This document shows positions 31,267 through 41,253 of a DNA stretch of 42,417 nt, piece after piece. The DNA is from an uncultured bacterium (GTDB taxonomy: Bacteria; Zixibacteria; MSB-5A5; CAIYYT01). Numbering within the stretch: the stretch's first letter is position 1; each line of letters starts with the position of its first letter. Location of the stretch: contig CAIYYT010000048.1 of the NCBI GenBank assembly GCA_903930455.1, positions 1-42,417 on the forward strand. The letters are read 5' to 3'. A program made the translations under genes and the position numbers. The notes beneath the pieces are model-generated. The model worked only from the letters and a program-made list of their open reading frames with translations. It was not told the DNA's origin and did no database searches.

Positions 31267-32508
31267 ATGCCATACAGACTAAACGAACAAGGCGACATGG
31301 TTTGGGACGATACGCCTCAGACTTATGAGCAGAGAACTTTGGCGCGTCAACCCCTTTCCTCTATTGATCCGGCACAAGGCCAGAAGTCGCTTGGTGATAC
31401 GCTGAAGGACATCTTCTCTAACGTCAGCGTGTCGTACCGGAACAAAAAAGGTGGCGGTGTCTCGTTTGATGGATCACGACTCAAACAGGGCATGGCCAAC
31501 AAGGAAGCTGATAAACAGCAGAAGGACAACGAGCGCTATCAGACAGAGAACTATGTCGCCAAAGCAATAACCGATCAGGTGGACGCCGAGAATAAGGTTG
31601 CTGTCAAAAAGAGAGAAGAAGAAACTCTCAAGGACAAAACCAATCTTGCCAAGTTGATAGCCGAACAGATCGCTACAGGGAAGACCGGTAAGGGTTTGGT
31701 CGGGCAGCCGGTCAATTCCGAATGGGGTGTGCAACCGCAACCGAATGAGGCCGGATTCCCTTCGGGACCTCAGACCACAGCCTACAATCAAGAAGGAGCA
31801 CAACGCACGACTCTCGGACAGATGGAGAATGTTCAGGTTCCGCAGACTCCCGCAGAACAGGCAAATCAGATACCGAACGCTGTTGCCGCAACTCAAGCGG
31901 CTTTTGCTCCAGAGAAACAGAAGGAACCAAGTCAGGCTGATTATGTCCGCAGTATGAAGCGTGAACGTGTTGCTGGTATTCGTGAAGCCGGTGGAAGCGA
32001 ACTCGTTTGGCAACGATCGTTACCCCCAGATCAGTTTGACGAAATGCTGGCGATGGGTGTGATAAAGGATTTGAGTGGGACGATGGCCGAAGAGAGTGCC
32101 AAGATTGATCGTGCTCTTGCCAAAGCCGATGCAGAATACACGCAAAACCTAAGGAGATACCAGAGACTTTCAGTTGGAACCAAGGCAAATAACTATGAAG
32201 ACGCTCTAACGAATGACGAAATAGAAGCTGCTGATCCTCAAGCTTGGAAAGCTAAAAACGAGGGATTGCCGACAAGAGATGATTTCCTGAACGAAAACCC
32301 GACGATCGCGCCAGAGACATACAAGCAGTTGAACAAGACTTCTATCCCGCCGCTTGTTGGGACTTCCGGGCAAGAAGCTCCGGCAGTAGGCCAATCAGCA
32401 CCGCAAGGTGGAACGCCATCCGGTTATGTGTCTCCGGAGCAGGAAGCCGCTATCAATCAACGTCTCGCTGCGATCAAGGCCAGAATTGCAGCGATAGAGG
32501 GCAAATAG
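31267..32508 (+). CDS. Internal virion protein (413 aa)
   Basis: A 413-residue charged protein, helical and Gln/Glu/Lys-rich, starting 11 bases after the previous stop and ending 4 bases before the next start. The middle contains long charged helices, and the ends are Pro/Gly/Gln-rich. No signal sequence is present. Probably an ejected or internal head protein by position. Confidence 0.55.
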   Translation: MPYRLNEQGDMVWDDTPQTYEQRTLARQPLSSIDPAQGQKSLGDTLKDIFSNVSVSYRNKKGGGVSFDGSRLKQGMANKEADKQQKDNERYQTENYVAKAITDQVDAENKVAVKKREEETLKDKTNLAKLIAEQIATGKTGKGLVGQPVNSEWGVQPQPNEAGFPSGPQTTAYNQEGAQRTTLGQMENVQVPQTPAEQANQIPNAVAATQAAFAPEKQKEPSQADYVRSMKRERVAGIREAGGSELVWQRSLPPDQFDEMLAMGVIKDLSGTMAEESAKIDRALAKADAEYTQNLRRYQRLSVGTKANNYEDALTNDEIEAADPQAWKAKNEGLPTRDDFLNENPTIAPETYKQLNKTSIPPLVGTSGQEAPAVGQSAPQGGTPSGYVSPEQEAAINQRLAAIKARIAAIEGK

Positions 32509-32511
32509 CGT

Positions 32512-35500
32512 ATGATGACGGTTGCGGAATATCAGTCGAAAGTTCAGGAACTCGATGCACTCGAAGCCGAACTGACTCAACTGGAAAAGGACAGATTGGG
32601 CGGGGTTATGCCTACCGATCCGACTCAGCAACGCCTCGGTACTGCCACGGCGCAGGCTCCGCTTGAGCAACCGCCTGTAACCGCGTCTACCGCTTCAAAA
32701 CCCCAGCAGTTGATAGGTGACTACGCCAAGCAACTTCAGGCGGGACCGCCGACCGCAAAGACACTGGCTGAAGAGATAACCCCTGTCAACTACACTGGCA
32801 ACTTCGCTCACGACGCCGGAGCATTGGTCACGAACCTCGGCAAGGATGCTCTCGGGCTGATTGCTGCACTACCAGAAATGGCAAAGACGGCAGTAAGCGG
32901 TACTGGCGAAGAGAAAATGAAGATGGCTCAGGACTTGATTGCGTTCTCGCCGGTGTCAGCTTTCCACCTGCTCAATGCTGCCAGGCTGATACCCCCGGCC
33001 ATGGCAATGTCACTCTACGACGCTACTACCGACAAGACGACTGCCGACATTGGGAAAACCGATCAGCAACGATATGAGGAGCTTGTAGGGCAATCGCAAC
33101 AGTATGTCGCACAGCATCCTATCGGGACACTTATGGGCGTGGCAATGGGTAAGGGCGGAATTGAGAAGATGCGACCAGCAGAAGCCCCAGCGATCGACAG
33201 TCCTGTCAATCCTGAACTGCTCAAGCCAGAAGCGAAAGCCCCGGTTGAACCGGCCCCTGTAGTAGAATCTCCGAAGCCAATGGAGCCGCCAAAGCGCGTC
33301 TATAAGCATCCTTACGATATGACACGGGCAGAACTGTCCGATGCTGTTTTCGATCAGGGCAAGTTGAGTGCTAATGAGGTCGCCAAGTTGTCACCGGATG
33401 AATTGATTTACGAGTTTACGGCTGGAAAGATGGGAAAGCAACGTGTGGTTCCTACGGTTGAGGAACTGCCACAGGTCGCGCCTGCCGAAGCGAAACCAGT
33501 ACCCCCGCCTGTCGAGACTCCCAAGCCCGAAATGGTCACAGAACCGCCTACGAAGCCCGTGGTTGAACCTGTTCCAGAGAAGATCGTTGTTGGCGCAAAG
33601 GATGAAGGTCTCAATGCGATTGAATCCAAGCAGAGAGAAATTGATGCTGCAAAGACACCGGAGTCGAGCACACCCAAAACTGTAAGCCAACCTGAACCTG
33701 TAACCTCGGCTCCGGCTGAATTGTCTTTTCTCGACAAGGCGGAGGCAGCCGCGAGAGAGAGACTGGCACAGAGACAGGGAAAGATTTCTCTTGGTGCTCT
33801 TGGCGATCCGAAAACAGCACTTGATCTAACTGACCATGCTATCATCGGAGCAGTCAAATTGGCTCGTGGAGTGGGTGAGTTTGGGCAATGGTCTGCGGAA
33901 ATGCTGAAGGAGTTTGGGGATGAAATCAAACCACACCTTCAGAAAATCTGGCGCCAGTCCCGACAGTTCCATGAAAAGATCAAGGCCGGTGAAGATCCCG
34001 CGACGTTCGTTGTTGAACAGCCGAAAGTTGAGAATACTGGTACGGCTCCGGTCGAAGTTGGACTGAGCAAAGAACATACTGCCGAATTGAGACAGGCGTA
34101 TGGTTTAGACCAAATTGACCAGACAAAAGCTAGATCATTCCTTGATGCTGCCAAGACCGCGAAGGACAAGGGACTCGATAAGGATGCCCTGAGTATCGCT
34201 AACGATGTTATGGCTACCAAGCGACCGATCACGATGGAAGAACATGCGGGACTGCACGCGAAAGCTCTTGACCTTGCCAACGAATACGACAAGGCCATTG
34301 AGACTTCCGCGAAACTGGTTGACGAGGGTAATCCTGAAGGTGCGGCGATAGAGCGCAATCGTGCCAATGCCATTGCCGGTGACATTGACCGGCTGACTTT
34401 GGCTACCGACTTGGGAACTGGAGAAGCTGCCCGTACTGTTTCGATTGCCCGGATGATGCAAAACCGTGAAGATTTCTCTATTTCCGCCAGCGTGCAGAAA
34501 GCAAAGTCCTTGAAGGGTGAACCGCTAACACCCAAAGAGACTTCGCGCATCGAAGAACTTGCTTTGAAGCACAAAGAGTATGAACGTCAGATTGAGGATC
34601 TTCGCGCCAAAAACGATCAGTTGATGACTGAACACGAAAAGGAAGTTGCCGCTGCCGTAGCGAAACGAATGGTGAGGCGGGAACGGATTACCGCGAAGAC
34701 TACTGAGTACAAGTCGAAGATTCTCAAGGAACGCGACAGTATCAAGAAGCAAATCGCCGACTTGGGATATCGGGTCAACGACGTTACCGGCGTCACTGCC
34801 GAAGGTTCTTACCTGATTGGCAAGTTGGCAGTCAACTACATCAAAGAGGGTGCTGTTAATCTTGCCGACGTGGTACAAAAGGTCATTGCCGACATTCCCG
34901 CCTTGACCGACAGAGACGTGTATCAGGCACTCATAGCGAAAGACCCCAAGAGACAGGGCATAGCCAGAAATGAAGTGACACAGCGTATTCGTCAGCTTCG
35001 CAAGGAAGCCTCACTAATGGCTGGTGACAAACTGGCTGAAGTGAAGTCTGAATTGGCGCGACTCGAAGAACAGCGGAAGACCGGAGATTTCGAGGTCAAA
35101 CCGAAGACAGAAGCCACAAAATTGTCTCCAGAGTTGGAGCGCAAGCAGATTGAACTCCTGATGGTTCGCAGGGAATTGCGGACGGCAATCAATCAGGTCG
35201 CTCCTACCGGAGTTCGTGGGTTCATTGACAAGAGCGTGAACACGTTGCGGACGGCCAAGGCGACTGCTGACATATCCGCCACGTTCAGACAGGGACTTGT
35301 TGAGAATGTTAATCAGGGTTTGAAACATCCCGTCAGAACACTTCGCAAGAACGCACAAGCGATCAAGGCGATGTTCTCCGAGTTCACAGCGGAGCAGATC
35401 GACAATGAGATTCGTACCTCGCCAACCTACTATCAGATGCAAAAGGCCAAGTTGCAGTTGTCCGATATGGATGGTAAGTTGAGCAAGCAGGAAGAATACT

Positions 35501-36330
35501 TCGCGTCGAATTGGCTGGAGAAAGTACCCGTGGTTAAAGCGATTGTACGTGCTTCTGACCGTCACATGACGACCTTACTGAACTCTCTGCGCTCTGCCGC
35601 CTTTGATGACTTCCTTGCCAAGTACCCCAATGCCACGGACGCACAACTTGCTTCGTGGGCTGACTACATTAACAAGAATACCGGCAAGGGTAATTTGGGG
35701 AGTATGGCTCAGGCAGCCAACGAACTCTCACTTGCTTTTTTCGCTCCGAAATTCGCAGTGAGTCGTATACAAACTCCGTTGGCACTATTCAAGAACCTGA
35801 AAGACCCGATTCTTCGCAAAGAGATTGCGTTGAGTTATGCCCGTGTAATCGGTGTTGGGTTGACGGCCATTGGTATTGCCAAGCTTGCTGGAGCCAAAAC
35901 GAGTAGCGATCCTGACAGTGCGGACTTTGGTAAGATCAGATACGGTGACACCCGCGTTGACATTTGGGGAGGATTCCAACAGCCGGCGCGTTTGCTTAGT
36001 CGCATAGCGATCGGTGTGTACGACAGGGTAAGCGGCAAAGAGAAGGTCGAAAATCCCCTTGAACTGATTACTCAATTTGCAACCTACAAGATGGGACCGG
36101 GCACGTCGTTACCGCTTGAACTGTATCGCGGCAAGACGATCATGGGTGAGCCTGTGACTTTGACTGAGACCGCTGCTGCTGCTGTTACTCCGATGGTATT
36201 GGCTGACTTCTACGACGCATGGAAAGATCAAGAAGCGGCTTCGGCAATAGTGTCTGGAGCTATGAGCGCTACGGGTATTGGTGTTAGCACCTATACTGAC
36301 AAGAAGAACAGAAAGAAGAATAGGAAATAG
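32512..36330 (+). CDS. Large polyvalent internal virion protein
   Basis: A 1272-residue multidomain protein, the largest in the genome. After an N-terminal helix and a membrane-active-looking region (about 100-175), it has a Pro/Glu-rich linker. Then comes a segment like large polyvalent protein domains (LTDHAIIGAVKLARGVGEFGQWSAEM), long coiled-coil helices, and a C-terminal domain with FFAPKFAVSRIQT and hydrophobic helices as in LPD38-type regions. Such proteins travel into the host with the DNA. No lytic-transglycosylase or protease motif is seen. It is made without a signal sequence. Confidence 0.7.
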   Translation: MMTVAEYQSKVQELDALEAELTQLEKDRLGGVMPTDPTQQRLGTATAQAPLEQPPVTASTASKPQQLIGDYAKQLQAGPPTAKTLAEEITPVNYTGNFAHDAGALVTNLGKDALGLIAALPEMAKTAVSGTGEEKMKMAQDLIAFSPVSAFHLLNAARLIPPAMAMSLYDATTDKTTADIGKTDQQRYEELVGQSQQYVAQHPIGTLMGVAMGKGGIEKMRPAEAPAIDSPVNPELLKPEAKAPVEPAPVVESPKPMEPPKRVYKHPYDMTRAELSDAVFDQGKLSANEVAKLSPDELIYEFTAGKMGKQRVVPTVEELPQVAPAEAKPVPPPVETPKPEMVTEPPTKPVVEPVPEKIVVGAKDEGLNAIESKQREIDAAKTPESSTPKTVSQPEPVTSAPAELSFLDKAEAAARERLAQRQGKISLGALGDPKTALDLTDHAIIGAVKLARGVGEFGQWSAEMLKEFGDEIKPHLQKIWRQSRQFHEKIKAGEDPATFVVEQPKVENTGTAPVEVGLSKEHTAELRQAYGLDQIDQTKARSFLDAAKTAKDKGLDKDALSIANDVMATKRPITMEEHAGLHAKALDLANEYDKAIETSAKLVDEGNPEGAAIERNRANAIAGDIDRLTLATDLGTGEAARTVSIARMMQNREDFSISASVQKAKSLKGEPLTPKETSRIEELALKHKEYERQIEDLRAKNDQLMTEHEKEVAAAVAKRMVRRERITAKTTEYKSKILKERDSIKKQIADLGYRVNDVTGVTAEGSYLIGKLAVNYIKEGAVNLADVVQKVIADIPALTDRDVYQALIAKDPKRQGIARNEVTQRIRQLRKEASLMAGDKLAEVKSELARLEEQRKTGDFEVKPKTEATKLSPELERKQIELLMVRRELRTAINQVAPTGVRGFIDKSVNTLRTAKATADISATFRQGLVENVNQGLKHPVRTLRKNAQAIKAMFSEFTAEQIDNEIRTSPTYYQMQKAKLQLSDMDGKLSKQEEYFASNWLEKVPVVKAIVRASDRHMTTLLNSLRSAAFDDFLAKYPNATDAQLASWADYINKNTGKGNLGSMAQAANELSLAFFAPKFAVSRIQTPLALFKNLKDPILRKEIALSYARVIGVGLTAIGIAKLAGAKTSSDPDSADFGKIRYGDTRVDIWGGFQQPARLLSRIAIGVYDRVSGKEKVENPLELITQFATYKMGPGTSLPLELYRGKTIMGEPVTLTETAAAAVTPMVLADFYDAWKDQEAASAIVSGAMSATGIGVSTYTDKKNRKKNRK

Positions 36331-36341
36331 AGGACGTTTAC

Positions 36342-36614
36342 ATGACTGACAACAAAGGAAACGAAATCAAGTTTTGGGCGATTATCCTACCCTGTGTCGT
36401 GGCAGCTCTCTCGCTTGGGTTAATGATCGGGCAGAACATACCGCGCACGCCCTATATCACTGAGGGAGCGCAAACACAAATCGCAAACATGCAGCGAGAG
36501 ATTACTACGGATAATAATCGATATGAGACCATTTTGAATAGCCTATCAAACCTCAACGGGCAAATTGTTGAGTTGAAAACGAAATTCGACGCCCACATAG
36601 GGTTGAAGCCATGA
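36342..36614 (+). CDS. Inner-membrane coiled-coil protein, possible spanin
   Basis: A 90-residue protein with an N-terminal membrane segment (about 11-30) and a C-terminal coiled coil (QIANMQREITTDNNRYETILNSL onward in short heptads). This is the layout of inner-membrane spanin subunits, which span the periplasm and fuse membranes at lysis. Spanins often sit near lysins, but here the lysin is across the join about 7 kb away. No outer lipoprotein partner is obvious next to it. It overlaps the next start by ATGA. Confidence 0.5.
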   Translation: MTDNKGNEIKFWAIILPCVVAALSLGLMIGQNIPRTPYITEGAQTQIANMQREITTDNNRYETILNSLSNLNGQIVELKTKFDAHIGLKP

Positions 36615-36712
36615 CCGACCGCGACAAGGGACAGGTGATGCTCTGCATAGCGATAATCGTGGTAGCGGCGGCAATGTGCGTCTGCTACTACGCTACGGGA
36701 GCGAAACCATGA
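36611..36712 (+). CDS. 33-residue membrane peptide
   Basis: A 33-residue peptide starting in an ATGA overlap with the upstream gene. Residues 9-27 are hydrophobic with three cysteines (LCIAIIVVAAAMCVCYY). It resembles a small membrane anchor. Not a full lipobox. Function is unknown. Confidence 0.5.
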   Translation: MTDRDKGQVMLCIAIIVVAAAMCVCYYATGAKP

Positions 36713-36722
36713 AGGAGGATTT

Positions 36723-36866
36723 ATGATAATCAATGACGCCATTACGTTAAGCAAAGTCGAACTCAGTCTGATTCTATTCATCGCCGCTTGTTGGGGACTC
36801 GATGTGTTTCGGAAGTGGCGGAACAAGGTGATGCAGACTCCGATCGAGGAACCCCATGACGACTAA
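36723..36866 (+). CDS. 47-residue membrane peptide
   Basis: A 47-residue protein with an excellent GAAGGAGG site. One hydrophobic segment (LSLILFIAACWGL) is followed by a basic patch and an acidic end, a small inner-membrane topology. It overlaps the next gene by 11 bases. Perhaps a lysis or export accessory; no family is recognised. Confidence 0.55.
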   Translation: MIINDAITLSKVELSLILFIAACWGLDVFRKWRNKVMQTPIEEPHDD

Positions 36867-37845
36867 AATGGCGAAGTCATTCTGTGGGATTACCGCCCTA
36901 ATCGGATTTATTCTCTACCTCTTTATGTGCTTCGGCGGTTGCACTCCCGCGCATGGGGATACTCTCGAAGTGGCGTTTGTCCCCGGAGTTACCAATGAGG
37001 AATACCAATATGGCATATATGCACCGGAACTGGGCATTATATTAGGTGATGTAACCCATAATACAGTGGAAAGATATTTGAATGTAACAGTGCCAAAATA
37101 TTCGACGATTGATTCGGCGGTGATATTCTTCTCGTATGCTGTTGGCAATGCCAATGCCTTAGACTTGCGCATAACCGCAGAGTATGTTGATAGTGCCAAT
37201 ATTCTACCAACTACTTACGCAAATTGGCTTTTGATGGCTGCAAATATGACGACCGCTCATATTGACTGGTCAAATATCCCAGAATGGACTTCCTATACTC
37301 AGTATGTCTATCAAAGTCCGGATTTTCATTCTGTGGTACAAGAGGTAGTGGATCGTAGTGGTTGGAAACCGGGGAATGCAATTAATGTCATCTTTTCTCC
37401 GATAAATGGGACCACAGGATATCGAACTCCAGACGGGGCACACATCAAACTACGCCTCGTATATCATTCTGGGGCTATTCCTCCTACAACCTTGATGTCG
37501 TGTGCGATAGATAACATTATTGGCAGATCCGACACCGCCTATTTCGTCTGGCAGACCGCAAATACGTCAGAGACGAATGATTATATCAGAGTGCGAATTT
37601 CCACATCCGGATATACCGATAGCGCATCCTATACGATGCAAATCGCTTATGTAAACAACAAGAAAGACTCAACTAAGATCGGGACATTAGGGACGGGAAC
37701 ATTCACAACCTATGCGTCTTCATGGGTGTGGGATAACATCAATTACTATTCGTCTCGATGCCAATCTACACGCACTTTTGTCTATGTAATTCCGCCAGTA
37801 ACTACATTCAATGGGCCGGTCATAGTAGGAGTTAGAAAAAAATGA
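36856..37845 (+). CDS. Exported DNRLRE-like beta-sandwich protein
   Basis: A 329-residue protein. The N-terminus has a hydrophobic core (ITALIGFILYLFMCFGGC) ending in GGC, a near-lipobox, so a lipoprotein or Sec signal is likely. Residues about 45-210 have the DNRLRE-type pattern: paired strands, W-x-x-Y-x-Q-Y-V-Y-x-S-P-D, then IQEVVDR-like VVQEVVDRSGWKPGNAINVIF and a final LRLVYH strand. Such folds occur in secreted polysaccharide-binding proteins. The C-terminal third is another beta domain. GAGGA precedes the start. It opens a four-gene chain of overlapping genes. Confidence 0.6.
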   Translation: MTTKMAKSFCGITALIGFILYLFMCFGGCTPAHGDTLEVAFVPGVTNEEYQYGIYAPELGIILGDVTHNTVERYLNVTVPKYSTIDSAVIFFSYAVGNANALDLRITAEYVDSANILPTTYANWLLMAANMTTAHIDWSNIPEWTSYTQYVYQSPDFHSVVQEVVDRSGWKPGNAINVIFSPINGTTGYRTPDGAHIKLRLVYHSGAIPPTTLMSCAIDNIIGRSDTAYFVWQTANTSETNDYIRVRISTSGYTDSASYTMQIAYVNNKKDSTKIGTLGTGTFTTYASSWVWDNINYYSSRCQSTRTFVYVIPPVTTFNGPVIVGVRKK

Positions 37846-38255
37846 AGAAGTACCTATCCATTATTGGGATTGTTTCCCTTTGCCTCTTAGCAATTATATG
37901 TGGATGCAAGCAAACACAGGCCGGGGCTACTACGGCAACCCTACACTGGACGGCTGTTGGTGACGATGGTTTAGTCGGTACGGCGTCACAATATGACATC
38001 CGATATTCAACCACTCCATTGACGGAAGCTAATTGGGAAGCTGCTGTTCAATGTACCGGCGAACCGGTTCCAAAGATTGCAGGTAGTGCCGAGATATTCG
38101 TCGTTACTGGTTTGACTCCGAGCACAACTTATTGGTTCGGGATGAAGGTTGCCGACGAAGTACCCAACTGGAGTGATCTATCGAATGTCGTCAGTATCAC
38201 GACTATCGACGGCGTCAGGCCATCTCCGGTATCCACGTTACAGGTGACACAGTGA
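37842..38255 (+). CDS. Fibronectin type III-like exported protein
   Basis: A 137-residue protein with a signal sequence (KKYLSIIGIVSLCLLAIICGC) whose GC end resembles a lipobox. Residues about 30-125 fit one FN3 domain: ATLHWTAVGDD, YDIRYSTTPL, VTGLTPSTTYWFGMKVADE and SNVVSITT. FN3 domains are common on exposed phage and bacterial surface proteins. ATGA overlap upstream, GTGA downstream. Confidence 0.7.
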   Translation: MKKYLSIIGIVSLCLLAIICGCKQTQAGATTATLHWTAVGDDGLVGTASQYDIRYSTTPLTEANWEAAVQCTGEPVPKIAGSAEIFVVTGLTPSTTYWFGMKVADEVPNWSDLSNVVSITTIDGVRPSPVSTLQVTQ

Positions 38256-40345
38256 AGTATCTTCCTATTATTTTTATTGCCATACTACTCTGGGCTCCGG
38301 CGCAGGCTGCGAAACACTATGTCAAGACTGACGGCAACGATGCACTCGATGGCCATTCTCTCGCCAACGCTTGGAAAACAATTTATAGGGCAGATACGAC
38401 GGTAGTTGCTAATGATACGGTTTTGATTAGCGATGGGACGTACTACCAGGGGGGGCAAACCCGTACATTTTACGGTATTACTTATTACTGTGTTCTTAGA
38501 CCCACCCATGGTGGAACTGCTGGACATCCGATAGTCTACAAGGGGAACGGTTGCCGACCCATTCTACGTGGTAAATACGGGGGTTCGGACAATCAGGATG
38601 GCACGGGTTCCATAACTGCCTACATGGACTATCCTTATATCACCCTTGATTCTCTTGATTTTCGGATTAGTAATTGTGGCGGAGTTGTAATAGACGCTGG
38701 ACATATCACGGTTAAATATTGCCGAATTGATTCAGTTTACATGATAAATCCAAGTGGGTTTGGTAATTGCGGAGGAACCGTAACTGGGAATGGATGGGCT
38801 GGGGGAGAAAGTGTCGGTGACTGTGCCGATATCTCAAATTGTGAAATATACCGAACTGGGCCTGTAAAAGCAGTCGGGTCAAGTGAGAATAACTATGATG
38901 GTGTAGTTTTCTATGATGGGGACACTGTTTGGGTTCACGACAATTACATCGAGGGAGTTTTGGGAGTTGGAATCAAACTAAAAAAAATCTATGGCTCCAG
39001 TCACGTGATCACGATTGAGAACAATACCGTTACCAGTCCGGGAATAGTTGGAATTGATTTGGGCCCGGCAGCCGAAGGCAATATTGATAGTATCGTGGTA
39101 AGGAACAACATCCTTTACAATATTGCCACTTTGGGCGGAACCGGAGCAGATGACCAAACACAATTCGGAGCGATTGTCCAAAATGATTTATCCAATTTGG
39201 GATATAACGACACTCGTGTTTGGGTCTATAATAATACCATCGACATGTATAGGACGGAATTTGGTTATCAAACTGGTAGATCGGTCGCTGGTAACGACGT
39301 TCATTTCTTCAATAATATCATCTGGGATCACCAACCGACCACGTCAATAAAGCCGATTGAGTCGGGTCTGCCCGTGGCTTCCTTTTACACTGACTACAAC
39401 TTGTTTTATGGCCGTACCTCGTCGGATGATCTGTTCTGGTATCCAAACGCTGATAACAATTATCACGATCACACCTCAGGAACTTATTACACCCTTGCTG
39501 AGTGGCAGGCCAACAATATAGCTGAAGTTACCGGAAAAGATGCTCACTCAACCATTGCCAATCCGCTGTTCGTCGATGGCGCAAATCACGACTATCGTTT
39601 GCAGGCTGGTTCTCCGGCTCTGACTGGGGGTAAGGGTGGAGCATATCCGACTTATCGGGGGGCATATGCGTTAGGCGAAGATTCATTGCCGCCGGTTGAT
39701 ACGACATTAACTGTCGCTCCCAATCCATTAGTCATAACACGAACGATCGGTGACGACAACGACAGCGCGATATTCGTTGTCAATACCGTGCCCGACGCTC
39801 CCGTTACCTATTCGGTATCACTGACTTCAAGCTGGATCGGCACTCCGGTTCTTACTGACGCGACAACACCCAATGGCAGTTTCTATATTCCCCTGTCGAT
39901 TAACGATCTCGACACACTGGGGCAATATCGGGACTCGCTGATCGTGCATTGTGCGGGAACAACGATACCGGATGCGATTGTACCGATCACCATGAATCTA
40001 ATCGACTCGTTTTTGGTGATAGACTCTACCAGTTTCACAATAGCTGGGGAAGTTGGTGGTGCAATGCAAGAGGTGATGTCACGCGCAGATTTTGAATCAA
40101 ACAAACACTTGGCAATATCTGTCGCCAATGATTCTTCTTGGCTAATATCGACATGCCTCGATTTCTGTCTGACCCCAACTTACATTATCGCAGACGTTGA
40201 CTACGGGGCGCGACCAGCTGGGGTTTACAAAGATACAATTACAGTAACTTGTGCTGGAGCGACTAACTCGCCTGTCAAGATACCTGTCACGCTGACTATT
40301 GGAGCCGCATCCACCGGCACACGCCTAATGCTGAGGAAACCATGA
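38252..40345 (+). CDS. Exported right-handed beta-helix protein with Ig/BACON-like end
   Basis: A 697-residue protein. The Sec signal (MKYLPIIFIAILLWAPAQA-A) is near ideal. Then comes a beta-helix start (HYVKTDGNDALDGHSLANAW) and pectate-lyase-type coils with repeated N-N-T and D-N-x-I runs to about 460. Two Ig/BACON-like repeats follow (TLTVAPNPLVITRTIGDD and DSTSFTIAGEVGG), ending in VPVTLTIG-type strands. Beta-helix proteins of phages are spikes or depolymerases; no catalytic pair is clear. The start is GTG in a GTGA overlap. Confidence 0.75.
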   Translation: MKYLPIIFIAILLWAPAQAAKHYVKTDGNDALDGHSLANAWKTIYRADTTVVANDTVLISDGTYYQGGQTRTFYGITYYCVLRPTHGGTAGHPIVYKGNGCRPILRGKYGGSDNQDGTGSITAYMDYPYITLDSLDFRISNCGGVVIDAGHITVKYCRIDSVYMINPSGFGNCGGTVTGNGWAGGESVGDCADISNCEIYRTGPVKAVGSSENNYDGVVFYDGDTVWVHDNYIEGVLGVGIKLKKIYGSSHVITIENNTVTSPGIVGIDLGPAAEGNIDSIVVRNNILYNIATLGGTGADDQTQFGAIVQNDLSNLGYNDTRVWVYNNTIDMYRTEFGYQTGRSVAGNDVHFFNNIIWDHQPTTSIKPIESGLPVASFYTDYNLFYGRTSSDDLFWYPNADNNYHDHTSGTYYTLAEWQANNIAEVTGKDAHSTIANPLFVDGANHDYRLQAGSPALTGGKGGAYPTYRGAYALGEDSLPPVDTTLTVAPNPLVITRTIGDDNDSAIFVVNTVPDAPVTYSVSLTSSWIGTPVLTDATTPNGSFYIPLSINDLDTLGQYRDSLIVHCAGTTIPDAIVPITMNLIDSFLVIDSTSFTIAGEVGGAMQEVMSRADFESNKHLAISVANDSSWLISTCLDFCLTPTYIIADVDYGARPAGVYKDTITVTCAGATNSPVKIPVTLTIGAASTGTRLMLRKP

Positions 40346-41190
40346 AACGACTGATATTGATTGCGCTACTGCTGGTCGCGGCGACGGCGTTGGGAGCAAC
40401 CAAGACATTTACCCGGCAATTTGTTTTGCCGCAAAGTGGGGGATCGACACAACATGGTGGAACAATCAAGCAGGACGCGGCGACAACTGCCTTCCCATAT
40501 ACAGAAGAAATGATATCTCCCGACAACTATGCGGTTCGGACATCGCTGAAATCGACAGCATCCCACAAAAGACTTGCTATCTTAGTCCTTGATTCAAACA
40601 ATATCTGGAACAACACGCCAAACGACTCTACTAATGGTCATATCCCGAGCAATTGGCAACTTGACCCGAGCTACGGGGCGATCACGGTAACGCTATACAT
40701 TGCAAACGGCAAAGATGCTATGAATTTGTACGTTCATCCAGCCTTGCGTAAGTTTGACGCATCGAGTGGCGGCACTTGGACGGCGGCTTCAACCGGGATA
40801 AACTGGACAGATGCCGGTGCGTGCGATCAAGGAGCTTCGGGGTGTTCCGAGGATGTGTCGGGGGCAGGAATATACACCAATACGAACAGTGGTACGGGTA
40901 AGGATCGTTACGACACCGATCTGGCAAATGTCTACTGCGAGGGGATTAACAATCCGTGGATTGTGACGTTTACGATAGACGATACGACTTGGATTGGCAG
41001 AACTCGGACTACAAGTGCAAATTCGTTTGCGCTGATCGTTGAGATGACAAGTGCGAGCGCTTCCGATTCTACTGATCTTTATATTAACACAAGACTGATT
41101 GATGAAATTACGTACAGGTCTTACGTCACGATCAACGCGGTGCGACCAGTGGTGGCTGGATCAAGTAGTGAGCGGAGACGCAGAAACTGA
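40342..41190 (+). CDS. Exported DNRLRE-like protein
   Basis: A 282-residue protein with a Sec signal (MKRLILIALLLVAATALG-A). The middle reads ITVTLYIANGKDAMNLYVHPALRKFD, then GTWTAASTGINWTDAGAC and a final strand set, as in DNRLRE-type carbohydrate-binding modules. Four Cys residues in the loop could form disulfides outside the cytoplasm. The C-terminus ends in SSSERRRRN, a basic tail. It overlaps the beta-helix gene by 4 bases (ATGA). Confidence 0.65.
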   Translation: MKRLILIALLLVAATALGATKTFTRQFVLPQSGGSTQHGGTIKQDAATTAFPYTEEMISPDNYAVRTSLKSTASHKRLAILVLDSNNIWNNTPNDSTNGHIPSNWQLDPSYGAITVTLYIANGKDAMNLYVHPALRKFDASSGGTWTAASTGINWTDAGACDQGASGCSEDVSGAGIYTNTNSGTGKDRYDTDLANVYCEGINNPWIVTFTIDDTTWIGRTRTTSANSFALIVEMTSASASDSTDLYINTRLIDEITYRSYVTINAVRPVVAGSSSERRRRN

Positions 41191-41253
41191 TGGGGAATGT
41201 ACCGCCCGCACTAATTGGCAGAGAAGCGTTTTGTATATTAGAAGGATATATCC

